A stretch of 64,000 nt of DNA from Sipunculus nudus (Eukaryota > Annelida > Sipuncula > Golfingiida > Sipunculidae), in the NCBI GenBank assembly GCA_026874595.1, contig CM049308.1:12294001-12358000 (forward strand). Direction: 5' to 3'. The notes below the pieces were generated by a model. The model was not told the DNA's origin. It ran no database searches and saw only the letters and a list, made by a program, of their open reading frames with translations. A program made the position numbers and the translations under genes. This document shows positions 1 through 11,830 of this stretch, piece by piece (position 1 is the first letter of the stretch; the number at the start of each line of letters is the position of its first letter).

Positions 1-250
1 TTTGTTCTTTATCCTTTTATAGCTGTTTCACTTCCAAAATTTATTTCATGAATTTAATCAATTTATGGACTTTTTCTATTGAAACTTCCTTTTTTTGTTT
101 ATGCATTTATGTTTTTTCATAGTATGTTTTTTATTTTAACCTAAACAAAATCTGTGGGAACCCTGCTTGCTACCTCTACAGTTTCATCAACACATGTACA
201 TCTTTGACATAGATTCAGCTTAATAAAAAATATTGTTTTCACTCTTTAAG

Positions 251-432
251 GTGAGGAGGCCAAGAAAGTGTTCAGTGATGCCCAGAAGATGTTGAAGACG
301 ATCGCCAGTCAGCAGCAGTTGACCTGTCATGGGGTTATCTCATTTCATCGAGCCAACAGCATCGGTGATGATATTGAGGTTTATGACAAGGATGGTAATA
401 CCTTGTGTACATTATATGGACTTAGACAGCAG
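251..432 (+). CDS. MTR: MTR exon (first in window)
   Basis: The acceptor ends CTTTAAG. The exon begins with two bases of a split codon, then reads [14 protein letters not shown] and ends YGLRQQ at a GT donor, phase 0. It is the start of the activation domain. Confidence 0.92.
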
Positions 433-3400
433 GTTGGTCTTGCATTTCACTGAAGATTATTATTTCTTCTTAATACTGAGAAACCTTAATTGTCAAACTT
501 ACCTTTGTTAAATATCCCACTTGTGTTAAAGTCACAGGGAGGGTCCTAACTGGCCAAATTAAGTAAAATTATCACCAAGTACAAGTACTGTTTGTCAAAC
601 CTGTTATGCTATATTTTCATTTCCTTGTGTATTTTTAAATGATTATGAATAATGAGATTTGCTTGTATGAATCACTTGTGTAGGCTGTAACAATAATTAT
701 TTCTTGATAATCATAAAATATCACTAATAAGAACTAACAAAAATTACCAAAACATTATTTTGATTGGCCAATCAGAGTATGTCATAATATTCATGTGACA
801 GTTTTCTAAATATTCAAGACCTTATAATGATGAAAAAGATGTTCAGAATAAACTTTCTTTAGTGAATGAAATGGTGTATGCACAAGATATTGATCTATTT
901 TGTTCTAACTAGTACAGTGAAGTGTAATTGTAGATACCCCGTATAGCCAATAAGTGGCCATTTTGTATACTTTGGCATAAATGCAGTTTTCAAGGTTTCC
1001 ATAGATCTTAGTCACATAAATTATTTTCATGACAGGCAGAGAAAGACTCAGCATCAAGTGATCCCTACTACTGCATTTCTGACTTCATCGCTCCAAAAGA
1101 TAGCAACTTAGAAGACCATATTGGGCTATTCGCGGTCTCTTGTTTTGGTGTTGACAAAATGTGTGAAAAGTAAGTAAATTGCTTACTATCTGTATCACAT
1201 CACACTGTTCCAGATGCTCTGTTATGAGGACACTACTTAGCAAAATCATAGTGTGTGTTGATGGTGAAAACATTTACGTAATGTGTAGATTACTTCATTG
1301 TTTCATTTATGAACTTCAGTATCACTTTGAGCAGTCCATTGCTTCAAAATCTTGAGTGCCTGGAATGTACAATAAATATATGAGTGATGATAAAGGTCAA
1401 TTCATCAGTAGCTGCATAATTCATTTCTGTGACATTAAATCATGTTCAGCAGATGAGTTCATTGTATCCGCCAAAACAGAGTTTTGCGGATACTATGTTT
1501 TCAGCTGCACGCCGCCGCCGCGTAGGTGTCCGGAGAACTCCTCCGTAACCGTTGGGTGGAATTTTACGAAACCCGGGATTATGTACGGGTCACATGTGAA
1601 CTGCTGCGCCCCAATTTTGTTTTGACCTCTGACCTTTCCTCTGGCTCTGTGTCCGTTTGTGCGTCTGTTTCCACACATAAACCCACATATCTCGGGAACC
1701 GTTTGACCGATCAGGAAAATTTTTTTGCACAAATGTAGCCCTTGGAGAGCTTTATAACCTACATAAAAAATGGTGGCGCCACCTGCAACCATGTTTGCAC
1801 AGTGTCCATCTGTTCGTCTGCCTTGGGTTTAAATCACTCATATCTCTACAGTGGTTTGACTGATTCACCTGAAATTCGGCATGCATCTACATCCTGGATA
1901 GCTTTTCTGATTTTATGACAGGTGGCGCCACCTACATTCACGTTTACGCTGCAGACATCCCAGCTCATATCTCGGGAACCGTTTGACCGATTCGGCCAAA
2001 ATTTTGCATGTGTATAGATCTCACATAGCTCTTTATCATACACAAAACTGGTGGTGCCACCCGCAGCCATTTTTGCACAGCTCACGTCTGTTTGTTTGCC
2101 ATGGGATAAAATCACTCATATCTCGGCAGTGGTTTGACATATCTGCCTAAAATTTTGCAGGTTTATACATCCCCGACAGCTCTATTGATTTTATGACAGG
2201 TGGTGCCACCTGCATTCTAGTTTATGCAGCAGACATCCAAGCTCATATCTTGGGAACCGTTTGACCGATTGGGCCAAAGTTTTGCATGTGTATAGTTCTC
2301 ACATAGCTCTTTATCATAGGCAACACTGGTTGCGCCACCTGCAACCATTTATGCTCAGCGTCCATCTGTTTGTCTGCCACGGGCTAAAATCACTCATATA
2401 CATGTAGTGGTTTGACTTATCTGCCTTAAATTTTGCATATGTATACAACTTGGACAGCTTTCTGGATTTTTGGTAGGTGGCGCAACCTACATATACAATT
2501 TGGCTGCAGACATTCATGCTAATATGCAACACTTCACTCTATTTCCCCTTGCCACTCAATCCATGTCTCACTGCACCTGTTCCACTCTGATTTAGGCGGA
2601 TACACGTAGTTGCTTGTCGACTACCCGTATTCTAGTTTAGTTGGTTATTAGTTAGCATTCATCTCCACTTTCACTTATTTTGATCTACACTCCTTACGCA
2701 GTGATTGTACCTCCTAGGCTTTAACAGCTGCTTGTTATGCACATTTTTGAAAGTTTCACCATTAGGACTGGCACCTGGCAAAGAATTGTAATCAGAACAA
2801 TGAGAAAAGGATGTCACAGTTTAAAACAGGGAGTTGGATGCAAATTGGGATATCCTGCTCTCATTGGTCTGATTACAATTCTTGGCCCTTTGCCAAGCCT
2901 GGTGGTTAAACCCTGAAAACCTTGCTACATAAAGCAGAAAGTAGTGTGAATGTGATCCGATCTTTGATTTACGGATATGTGCATCATTCAAGACATCTTT
3001 GATTCTGTAGTAATCCCATCCCTAACCCCACTCTAGTACTCATAGAAGTCAGCTTTATTTTATCGGAGCACTTATTTTTGTCTTTATTGTCTATTTATTT
3101 TAGGTTTGAAGCCCAGTATGATGATTATAACATTATCATGGTGAAGGCATTAGCAGACAGACTGGCAGAGGTGAGGCATTGTTGGTGGTGTGTCAATGGA
3201 TCAGTTAAGGGGGAACTTTACACTTTACAGGCACCCCCTACTGATAACAATGCAAATTTAAAATATCTGGTTGAATAATATTGTCATGAAGCAACATATT
3301 TTACCATTTGTGAGGTTTGTTGTCATGAACAACCCTTCAGTGCTTCATTTGTCATTTGAGATAAGTAACTAGGATGAACAATAATTGTAGGAATTCTCAG

Positions 3401-6400
3401 CGGAACAGCTTTATTATTTTATAATCAGTATCACATTTTGACCAATTTTTCGAACAGAACATCATCAGAAAAGGCTCACGTGCAGGAACAAACCAACACG
3501 ATCTTGCCAACTTTCAGTTTTGATAGTTGCAAATAGATGACAAAACAGAGCATAAATATCACAACATGATTGGAAGTGACATTGATGGTGTAACTCTAAA
3601 GAGATAATTAGCATATACCCATAGTTTTGAGTGCTAATATATATTTTATTTCTTTTGATCTGGGCATTTTAAAAGCTGATTACATATTGCTGATGCCAGA
3701 AGCCATTTATGTATAGACTCATTCTCTGCCTCACAATCGCCAGTGCCACCTGTTTGGGATTTACTAAATTAATAATTTTAAAAAAATCATTTTTTGCTGT
3801 ATATTTTACATTTTTGTCTCTAAATAAGATTGATTTTTAATTCTGCAAGTTAATGTAGAACATTATGAAAAATCTATCGGTCATTTTTCTCAAATATGTA
3901 ACTTTAGTTTCCCCCTTAGTTATAAAAACGCACTACAAGTGTCAATTTTCAACTTCATATACTGCAAAAATATGCTCTTTGACCCCCAAATTTTATATCA
4001 TAATTTAACAATGTTTGCCATGTAGGTATCATGTGCAAAATATCTAAGAAATCCATTGGTTGAAAAAGTGCCAAGTTTCCCCTTAAATTGATGGTCATTT
4101 TCCTGCATAATTGATTAAATCAATTGCATTTTTGCATAATCAATCAAAAACGATTATGTATGCATACCCAAAGAAGTCACGTTTTCCTGATAAATTATAA
4201 TTATTCTATTAGAAATATAAAAGAAAGATGGGGCACAAGACAGGAAACAGCATTAAAAATTAATCTACATGAGCTACGAATCAGTATCAGTAACACGGCC
4301 ATTACCTTGACCTTTCAGCGTTAAAGACAGGGAGGTTGAATTCACTCAGTCAAGATTTTAGATATAATTCCGTAGAGCACATTGCATTGTAATATAGATG
4401 GTACCTGAAGTTACAGATTAATAATCGATCATCAGTTGTTTTCTGTCTTTCAGTCATTGTAAATAATTTTATAACCAATTCCTATCATTAGGCATTGTAT
4501 GTGTTACATTCATGTTATCCCTTATTGAAACATAAACACATTTTTAATATGTAATCAAATATATTTTACATTTATATAATAAATTTGCAAGTCGTTTCAG
4601 TGGATATACAATGTATCTGTTTCTTGTTTTTTAGATGATATTAGATAACATTTCTTTGGACAAAAATATATATTTTAAGAGAAAATTATCTCTGTTCGAT
4701 ACTCTTCACAAGGTTATGGTTCATTTTTAGCTCAGCTGACTGTAAGTCATCTGAGCTATAGCGATCACTCTTTGTCCGTCTATCCGTCCATTTGTCCGTC
4801 TGTCCTTCCGTCTGTCCATCTGTCTGTCCATTAACCAGGCACAAATCGTAACCGCTGGACCTAGAATCTTGTAACTTGACATTCTGAAAGGTCCATAAAA
4901 AATCTCCTTGGAAACCAGAAATTATGTCTCTGTTACCTATATTCTTCGAGCTATGGGGCCCCAAAGTACCCCCGAGAATAGTCCAAAATTTCATACAAAA
5001 ACTTCAATATATCATTAAATACATCACTGATGTATTTAATATATCATTAAATACATCACAAACGTCATGATTTTTGGCTTACCTATTGATCATGAGATGT
5101 TTCATAAGTTTCTGCAGACTGGTGGCGCCACCTGTATTCTTCGATTCTTTACGAATTGTTTTCTCTATTTTTGAGACCTTTAAAAATTTGAACATCTGTT
5201 AATAGGGCACAAATCGTAAAGACTGGACCTAGAATCTTCATTCTTGACATATTGAGAGACCTATGAAAAGTCTCCATGGAAACCAGAAATTAGGTCTCTG
5301 TTACCCATATCCTTCGAGCTATGGGGCCCCAAAGTACCCCCTAGAATAGTAAAAAATTTCATACAAAAACTTCAATATCTCATTAACTACATCACTGCAG
5401 GTCATGATTTTTGGCATACCTATTGATCATGAGATGTTTCATAAGTTTTTGCAGACTGGTGGCACCACCTGTATTCTTCGATTCTTTACAAATTGTTTTC
5501 TCTTTTTTTGAGACCTTTAAAAATGTGAACCTCTGTTAACAGGGCACAAATCGTAAAGACTGGACCTAGTATCTTCATTCTTGACACTGAGAGACCTATG
5601 AAAAGTCTCCATGAAAACCAGAAATTAGGTCTCTGTTTCCCATATCCTTCAAGCTATAGGACTCCGAAGTATCCCTCAGAATAATGGACAATTTGATCCA
5701 AAAGCTGAAGTATGTGAACAACTAATGCAGAGATCATCATGATTCTTTGCATGGATATGGATTATGGAGTGTTTCATCAGTTTCTGCAGTCTGGTGGTGC
5801 CACCTATATTTTATTCAATTTTTCAAATTTTTTTCTCTATTTTTGAGACCTTTAAGGATGCTGTCATTTGTTAACGTGGCACAAATTGTAACAACTCGAC
5901 CTAAAATCTTCATTCTTGTCATGCAAGGAGGCCCATGAAAAGTGTCTGTGGAAACCTGAAATTAGGTCTCTGTTACCCATATCCTTCAAGTTATAGGACT
6001 CTGAAGTATCTCTCAGAATAATGGAAAATTTGATACAAAAGCTGAAGTATCTGAACAACTAATGCAGAGATCACCATGATTCTTTGCATGAATATTAACC
6101 ATTAACTTTTTTTATTAATTTCTGCAGACTGGTGGAGCCACCTGTATTTTTTTAAAGTTTAGGTATTTTTTCTCAATTATATAAATATAAATATAAATTA
6201 TATATATATAAATACAGACACAATCTTGGCCTGTTGGTTAATCTGTTTGATGCTTCAGTTGAATGGGTATATACTACCATTCAGATGATAAAATTTCCTT
6301 TTGCGAATGTCTTCCCAGACAGCTGAGCGTCATGACCCATGGGTCACTTGTTATCAGTGCCAATTTCTGAACTCTTTTTCAAAAATTGATAAACTCCAAA

Positions 6401-8331
6401 CCCCCAACAAGATCAGACCAGACTCATTAGTTAAGCCTGGAACAATTAAAGCCTCCATCTCCCATGTATCTAAATATGTGTCAGATAAAATCAAACTGAA
6501 ACATCAATCCTGCTTGGGCCATCATCTGCTCTTGGAAAGGTTTTAATTACACACCTTACACAGTGGTTACAAAACCCAGTCATTCCAGATCTCCTTCGCT
6601 TTAACCGCTGCTTTGTATTGCAAGTTTTTCAGGGTTTCAACACCAGGGCTGCATGGCAAAGGGCCAAAGATTGTAATCAGACTGATGAGAGCATGTTATT
6701 GCAAACTAATAAGAGCATGTTGTGGGTTTGAAAATTGGAGATGCACAATACCATGATGAATGAGATACCATACTTACATTGGTCTTATTACATTTCTTTG
6801 CCCTGTGCCTGCCCTGGTGGTGAAACCCAGCGGATCTTTCTTTTACAAAGCAGCAGTTTAAGTGAAGGAGATATTTATAATATCTGCAGTGTGTAACCAC
6901 TGGTTTGAACCCTCCCATCCTGCTGTACTGTTTCAGCAACAACTTAGTAACAACTCAAGATCAGGCCTGGCTATCATGTACTAGGTATATTTTATAGATT
7001 TCTGATGGTTTGCATTATTTTCCAACAGGCTTTTGCAGAAGAGATGCATGAACAAGTCAGGAAGCAGTACTGGGGCTACTGCAGCGCTGAACACTTGGAT
7101 GCACATGATCTCCACAAAATCAAATACCAGGTAAATCAAGGTATCATATAATTAATGAAGACCAGGCATTATATGCATTTAAAGGAGAATATTTTCACTC
7201 TTTCTGAAAAAAAACTTATATTTAATATGGATATATATTCTTTAGCATGGATATAATTTTTTTTAAAAAATCATATTTTGGCAAAATAGTAATTTGGTGT
7301 AGATATTTTATTTAAAAAAAAACAAGTTTAGATTTTCAGCTATTCAGCTGTAGTGTTTCTGTTATAATACTTGTATGCTAACCCTTCATTAGTACTCAGA
7401 GCCATGTTAGTCAGACAACTGTGGCAGGCTTAGACAAAATCTTGACTGCCTTGAAGAGTTAGTGAACTTTGGTGGCTTGACTTGACTTGGCCAGAAGTTA
7501 TGTGGTTTCAAAGTAGAATAATGCAGATTTTACAGTAATCACAGTGAAATTCATTGGAAAAGATAACAAGTGTTTTGCAACTAGTTTTGCACATCCATCT
7601 AATGGCTGTTACATACAGGTGGTTGGAAATGCAATTGTTATACATTAAAAGTTAATGGCAGAATAGAGGAGAACGTGACTATGAACAATAAAAAAAAACT
7701 CTCTCATTGTTAATGGTGTTGTAGGGAATAAGGCCAGCACCTGGATATCCAAGTCAACCCGATCACACAGAGAAGCTGAGCATGTGGCGCCTTCTGGAGG
7801 CAGATGAAGTAGGCATCAAGCTGACAGAGTCTCTGGCCATGGAGCCGGCAGCCTCAGTGTCAGGACTCTACTTCTCTCACCCCAAATCTGTCTACTTCTC
7901 TACCGGAAAACTTGGCAGGGACCAGGTGAGACTAAAATATAATCAAAAATTTTGAATCCAACTTAGGTCTGGAAATAATATTGTTGTGCATATTTATTAT
8001 ACATTTGATTTATTCTGTTAAAGTACATATGAAGAGCCATTGTTCACAAGCTTGTAATATTAAGTTTCTGTATGATAAATGAGGATTTTTTTAGGTGAAA
8101 GTGAAAAGATTGCGTAAGAATAGATCTATCATCTGTCTCAAAGCTTAATTTCTGTGGAGTTCTCTCTGTTGTCTGCACACAATTTGTGCATGAACAATTT
8201 TCATCATGTAATTGACTAGTTCCCTGTTTTGCCACTAGGTGGAGGACTATGCAAGGAGGAAGCACCAGGAGTTAGAGACAACAGAGAAATGGCTGGCTCC
8301 AGTGCTGGCCTACGAACCAGATCAGCTGTGA
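251..8331 (+). CDS. MTR: Methionine synthase (cobalamin-dependent), C-terminal part, six exons
   Basis: The spliced CDS joins 251-432, 1036-1169, 3104-3170, 7029-7130, 7725-7925 and 8239-8331 (779 nt; two bases of a split codon, 258 codons, then TGA). All junctions are GT-AG and the phases agree. The product is the C-terminal reactivation domain of cytosolic cobalamin-dependent methionine synthase, which transfers a methyl group from 5-methyltetrahydrofolate to homocysteine. This domain binds S-adenosylmethionine to re-methylate oxidised cobalamin. Recognisable stretches in order are [42 protein letters not shown] and [17 protein letters not shown]. The last contains the RxAxxY residues that correspond to Arg1134, Ala1136 and Tyr1139 of E. 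coli Met[21 protein letters not shown] follows. The homocysteine, folate and cobalamin domains lie upstream of the window. No frameshift or stop interrupts these exons, so the gene looks functional. Confidence 0.96.
1036..1169 (+). CDS. MTR: MTR exon
   Basis: The acceptor is GACAG. The exon reads [20 protein letters not shown] and later [15 protein letters not shown], ending two bases into a Lys codon at a perfect GTAAGT donor. Confidence 0.93.
1467..2635 (+). mobile_element. Non-autonomous Helitron-like element, copy A (MTR intron)
   Basis: The element begins TCCGCC directly after an A and ends CTAG directly before a T, which is the Helitron pattern (5' TC, 3' CTRR, A/T target). A hairpin with stem GTAGT/ACTAC (2606-2610 with 2620-2624) lies 7 nt before CTAG. 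The body consists of degenerate repeats carrying 'ATCTCGGGAACCGTTTGACC' and 'GTGGCGCCACCT'. A second copy with identical end structure lies at 15680-16575. No Rep/helicase coding sequence is visible. Confidence 0.7.
2705..2940. mobile_element. Foldback MITE, copy 1 (MTR intron)
   Basis: The two arms are roughly 80-bp imperfect inverted repeats meeting near 2820-2860. The left arm contains GGCAAAGAATTGTAATCAGA and the right arm the complementary TCTGATTACAATTCTTGGCC. A related foldback lies at 6590-6870 in the next MTR intron. No coding capacity is seen. Confidence 0.65.
3104..3170 (+). CDS. MTR: MTR exon
   Basis: A 67-nt exon. The acceptor TTTTAG completes the split Lys codon. It reads [20 protein letters not shown] and ends AE at a GTGAGG donor, phase 0. 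Confidence 0.93.
4730..6350. mobile_element. TTA-flanked repeat element with ~337-bp tandem units, copy 1
   Basis: The element starts GCTCAGCTGAC and ends CAGCTGAGC...GGGTCACTTG, giving short subterminal inverted repeats (GCTCAGCTG/CAGCTGAGC). TTA flanks both ends (4727-4729 and 6351-6353). Inside are about four units, each marked by 'CAGACTGGTGGCGCCACCTG' or a variant near 5119, 5456, 5790 and 6129. Apparent ORFs are repeat translations. It sits in the MTR intron 3171-7028. Confidence 0.7.
6590..6870. mobile_element. Foldback MITE, copy 2 (MTR intron)
   Basis: The left arm (CACCAGGGCTGCATGGCAAA, then TTGTAATCAGACTGATGAG) is inverted in the right arm (CATTGGTCTTATTACA, then GCCCTGGTGGTGAAACCC). 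It is homologous to the foldback at 2705-2940 but diverged in the centre. Confidence 0.6.
7029..7130 (+). CDS. MTR: MTR exon
   Basis: A 102-nt exon in phase 0, flanked by CAACAG and GTAAAT. It reads [20 protein letters not shown] and continues to HDLHKIKYQ, the helical part of the activation domain. Confidence 0.94.
7131..7724 (+). other. MTR intron, nothing further seen
   Basis: AT-rich intron between two conserved exons. I see no repeat family, RNA gene or additional coding block. Confidence 0.6.
7725..7925 (+). CDS. MTR: MTR exon with AdoMet-binding motif
   Basis: A 201-nt exon in phase 0 that starts [17 protein letters not shown]. This is the most conserved part of the domain; its Arg, Ala and Tyr match the AdoMet-contacting RxAxxY of MetH. 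It ends GKLGRDQ at a GTGAGA donor. Confidence 0.96.
8239..8331 (+). CDS. MTR: MTR terminal coding exon
   Basis: The acceptor is CCACTAG. The exon reads [19 protein letters not shown] and ends at TGA 8329-8331. This is the usual end point of the family. Confidence 0.95.
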   Translation: MEDYARRKHQELETTEKWLAPVLAYEPDQL

Positions 8332-8432
8332 CGTAATTAGCAGACACCATCATTATCATCATTAGTTCATCACAGACTTCACCAGACATCTTTCTGTTTT
8401 ATGTCATAATGGATCTTTATGATGCTGTGTAG

Positions 8433-8438
8433 AATAAA
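8433..8438 (+). terminator. MTR polyadenylation signal
   Basis: A canonical AATAAA lies about 100 nt after the MTR stop codon and before the microsatellite. It would give a short 3'UTR. Confidence 0.6.
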
Positions 8439-8464
8439 CTGAACTAAAATTTTGTATATATTTA

Positions 8465-8468
<4 letters not shown>

Positions 8469-8542
<74 letters not shown>
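8469..8542. repeat. (TA)n-(CA)n compound microsatellite
   Basis: An uninterrupted TA tract of about 44 bp runs directly into a CA tract of about 32 bp, just downstream of MTR. The next ~530 bp show no feature. Confidence 0.95.
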
Positions 8543-8545
<3 letters not shown>

Positions 8546-9126
8546 ACTTACATGCATTTATATACATGGAGGTATAATCTAGAGGAGTGTCTATTTTGAA
8601 TGTGGATTCTCCAAGATGTTGCTCAGACATTATACATCCTCTACATTATAACCCCAATATATATTTGGCATTTCAACTCTTTTAAAAAAACACACACTTA
8701 CATTGACACTATGTTATTTCAGGCACTGATTGGAATCAAATATAATAACCTGAAGCACTGATATGAATAAAATAGGTATGATTGTTAAAGATCAAATGTG
8801 AGAGCATATAGAAGAAATATGTTGGCTTGTTAAGATTTAGACAGACGGTGTCCTTCATCATTGATGGCTCACAGTGTAGAGGTGTTGGTTCACTGAGTTT
8901 AAGTGTATTTAGCTATACAGAAGATTCATTTTAATGCCTTTAGGTCAATGTATGGCTTCTGTATTACTCAAGCCCCATGCATAGAAAACCTGAATCCAGA
9001 CTTAATCAGGGACAGATACAGGATTTTAGGAAAGGTGGACTCAGAGAGGGATTATCAGAGTTGGCATGTGCTTTTTTAGCTCAGCTGACTATAAGTCATC
9101 TGAGCTATAGTCGTGGTCCATTGTCC

Positions 9127-9175
9127 GTCGTCCGTCCGTCTGTCCGTCCGTCCGTCCGTCCGTCCGTCCGTCCGT
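9127..9175. repeat. (TCCG)n simple repeat
   Basis: Twelve or so imperfect TCCG units directly downstream of an element 5' end. Shorter versions occupy the same position in the other copies (4780-4830 and 13660-13695), so the tract is part of the element. Confidence 0.85.
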
Positions 9176-9978
9176 AGATGTGGCACGTTTTGAAACCGTA
9201 AGACCTAGGAATCCAAAATTCAGCATAATGTTAGATGTCCCCAAGATCTCCTACCAAGCCGAAAACTGGGTCTTTGCGACTTCGTTCCTTTGAGAAATTA
9301 AGGAAAAACCTCAATTTTTTATTAAAATCCTATTTTCACACTTCAGGACTGCCTAATATCAAAACCACTCATCTGTTTTTCCTCATTTTTACCATAAATA
9401 TTCTTCTATATAGTTCCTATGTACATGCCAGAAATTAAGTCTGTTAAGTATAAATTCTTTAAGTTATGGGCCCAAACATAATGGACTTTGTAAAAAATCA
9501 GGAAAAATATTTACTCACTTAACATGAAAAATTTTGAAACTAGAGTCTGTTTTCCCAAGTATATAACTATGTTTAATTAAGATTCAATTGTTTACCCAAA
9601 ATTAGATCTGAATTTTGTAAATTTTTTAGGTAATTAGCGTAAAAATAAAATCAGTACCTTAAATTTTGCCCAACTTTGACCATGGCACGTTTTTTTCCTG
9701 TAAGTACCATTGATTTATTTTTCACAGCATGTAAACATAAATATTTAATTTATTTAAATCTGAAATTTGGAAGTAAAAGCTTGAAAATTAAGCTAGTTAT
9801 TGATTTTTTTCTTGAGGCTCTATTGTAGTCATTTGCTTTGTTTACAGATTACAGATGCAGGGTCCCACTCCAGGTCACTGGAAGTCAGCTATGCCAGGGT
9901 TTCTGATTTGTTACAGTCACTTGGGGAGATCCCCTGCTGTGACAGGTTTACAGTTATTCTCATAACACCACCCCAATG

Positions 9979-10010
9979 ACCCCCCTCCCCACCCCCCCCC
10001 CCCACCCCCC
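9979..10010. repeat. C-rich homopolymer tract
   Basis: Runs of C broken by a few T and A. Similar long C runs occur at 24757-24773, 27579-27595, 28214-28233, 42532-42543, 58981-58990 and 59111-59120, with a G run at 28873-28884. Confidence 0.85.
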
Positions 10011-11270
10011 GCAAACACAACCCACCAAGTGTTATGCAGTATTGTTATTGTTTTCACTGTATCTCCTTAATTGTAATGCTGCTTCCACTCTGATATGCAA
10101 TAACTTTCCTTGAAAAAGTAATTCAAGGTGTTATCCAGAAGATGCAATGTTGTGTAATGTAGCATTTTTAAAGAAATCATTTTTCTTTTAAATGATTTTA
10201 CCAATCATAATGGAACCCATCAGTATGCTTAAATTATGATAAAATATGAGGCACATTATGGATGAATAAAGACACAATTAAAAATTGTAAAATCTAAATC
10301 AAGTATTTTTTTTAGATATTTATTGTTTTGCAGATTTAAAAGATATATTTTTGTGGTAAAAAATAAATAAACATTTGTATGCATGATGTGGTGTTATCTG
10401 ACAAGATTGAGATTTATGATGATGCAATCGAGAATTATGAATCAACTTTTATATTCAGATATATATGTTATATTGAAAATGTATAGAAATATAAACTTAA
10501 ATTTAAAAAAAAAAATGATGTGATAAAAAAATTAGGATTTATTACAAACATTTGTTCATTATTTTCCTGCATCAGCAGAATTTGAGATCAGGCTTTGTTT
10601 GCCATGTTTTATGTTGTTAATTAGTTATATTTCAACTGTATACATTTCATAAAAAAAAAACATATATTTAATAATATATATTATACAAAAAAAAGATTTG
10701 ATTGAACAAATGTGTAAACTACTGAAATGTCAACAGTTAATCGAAAAGCCAACTAATGATCATGGTAATTGTACAGATCATTTGTTCACAAACTGCTCAC
10801 ATGCTTCAGTTTCAACATTAGGAAACATATGGTCAGGTCACAAAATATTATTTGCAACAATTTCTTGCTCATCAATACAAACCAATCATATAAACCAACC
10901 ATGGCCTTTATTACCTCTTCCTCTTACACTTTATCTCCATTTGATATTATTTTAGATTTTTACATTCAAGGTTAACTTCAGCTGAGCACAGTGACCCATA
11001 GGTCCCTTGTTAGAATGTTGAAACATTTCACAGTGTAGGGTCCAGCATTATTGGACCTTTTAACTTTAAAAAATTTTGAATTATGGTGTCAGATAATGAT
11101 TTTTATCAACTGTTTCCTCTGCAGAATCATAATTTATTTTATTTTTATATCCTTACACTTTTGTATATACTTTGTTTTAGGGCATAGGTTTAATGAAAAA
11201 AATGGCACATGTTGCAGTTGGGTGTTAAAGACAGTGTTCTGCTGTCTTTTCAGAGTTTACATGATACTCT

Positions 11271-11275
<5 letters not shown>

Positions 11276-11338
<63 letters not shown>
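11276..11338. repeat. (AT)n microsatellite
   Basis: About 63 bp of uninterrupted alternating A and T. The overlapping poly(Tyr-Ile) reading frames come from this tract. Confidence 0.95.
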
Positions 11339-11341
<3 letters not shown>

Positions 11342-11712
11342 TTATCATGAGACATAATTTATTCAAAATTGTGGTAAACAAAAATGCCAGTATCAGTTTT
11401 TATTAAGTAGCCATTTTGACATGAATATTTAATTTTAAAAAATGACAAAAAAAACTGTAAGATGTCTTTGTATACACATCTCGTGATAATAATGATATTT
11501 AAAGGGACCATAGAAAAAGGGCATTCAGGAGACATTCCTTTGGATATAAACTGCTTTAGCCAAATGTTTCCTTTGATTGGTTAGCAGACATATATTATGT
11601 ATGATCCTTTTTCTCATGTGTTTTTGCATGATACATGCTAATGTTTTTGTTGAATGTTCAGATCTGTTGGGTCATTTTACATATAAGGCTACTGGACTGG
11701 TAGACTGCTGTG

Positions 11713-11830
11713 ATTGGTTGAACATAATGCATGTTAGATCATGTGACATGTTAATGTTACTGGATTGGTTGAACATTTACACATGTTTGGGCATGTGACA
11801 TGTTTATGCTTACTGAATGGTTATATATGT
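11713..11830. repeat. ~50-bp imperfect tandem repeat
   Basis: GATTGGTTGAACAT recurs at 11713 and 11763, with a decayed copy near 11815. Each is followed by an ATGTGACATGTTAATG-like block. No function is apparent. Confidence 0.55.

Larger units (their letters stand above)
9079..11009. mobile_element. TTA-flanked repeat element, copy 2
   Basis: It starts GCTCAGCTGACTATAAGTC and ends CAGCTGAGC...GGTCCCTTG, with TTA on both sides (9076-9078 and 11010-11012). It carries a (TCCG)n tract at 9127-9175 after the 5' end. Unlike copies 1 and 3 it lacks the ~337-bp tandem units; the interior is AT-rich and diverged. The two ends could belong to separate fragments. Confidence 0.5.

Noticed and set aside
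4686-4994. 102-codon - strand ORF, and similar ones at 13646-13858 and 14319-14591
   Set aside because: All lie within the ~337-bp repeat units of the TTA elements and recur with them. No protein family is recognisable.
8977-9177. ORF ending in SVRPSVRPSV repeats
   Set aside because: Translation of the (TCCG)n tract at the start of a repeat element.
11051-11406. Two overlapping + strand ORFs of about 65-99 codons
   Set aside because: They are largely poly(Tyr-Ile) from the AT microsatellite.
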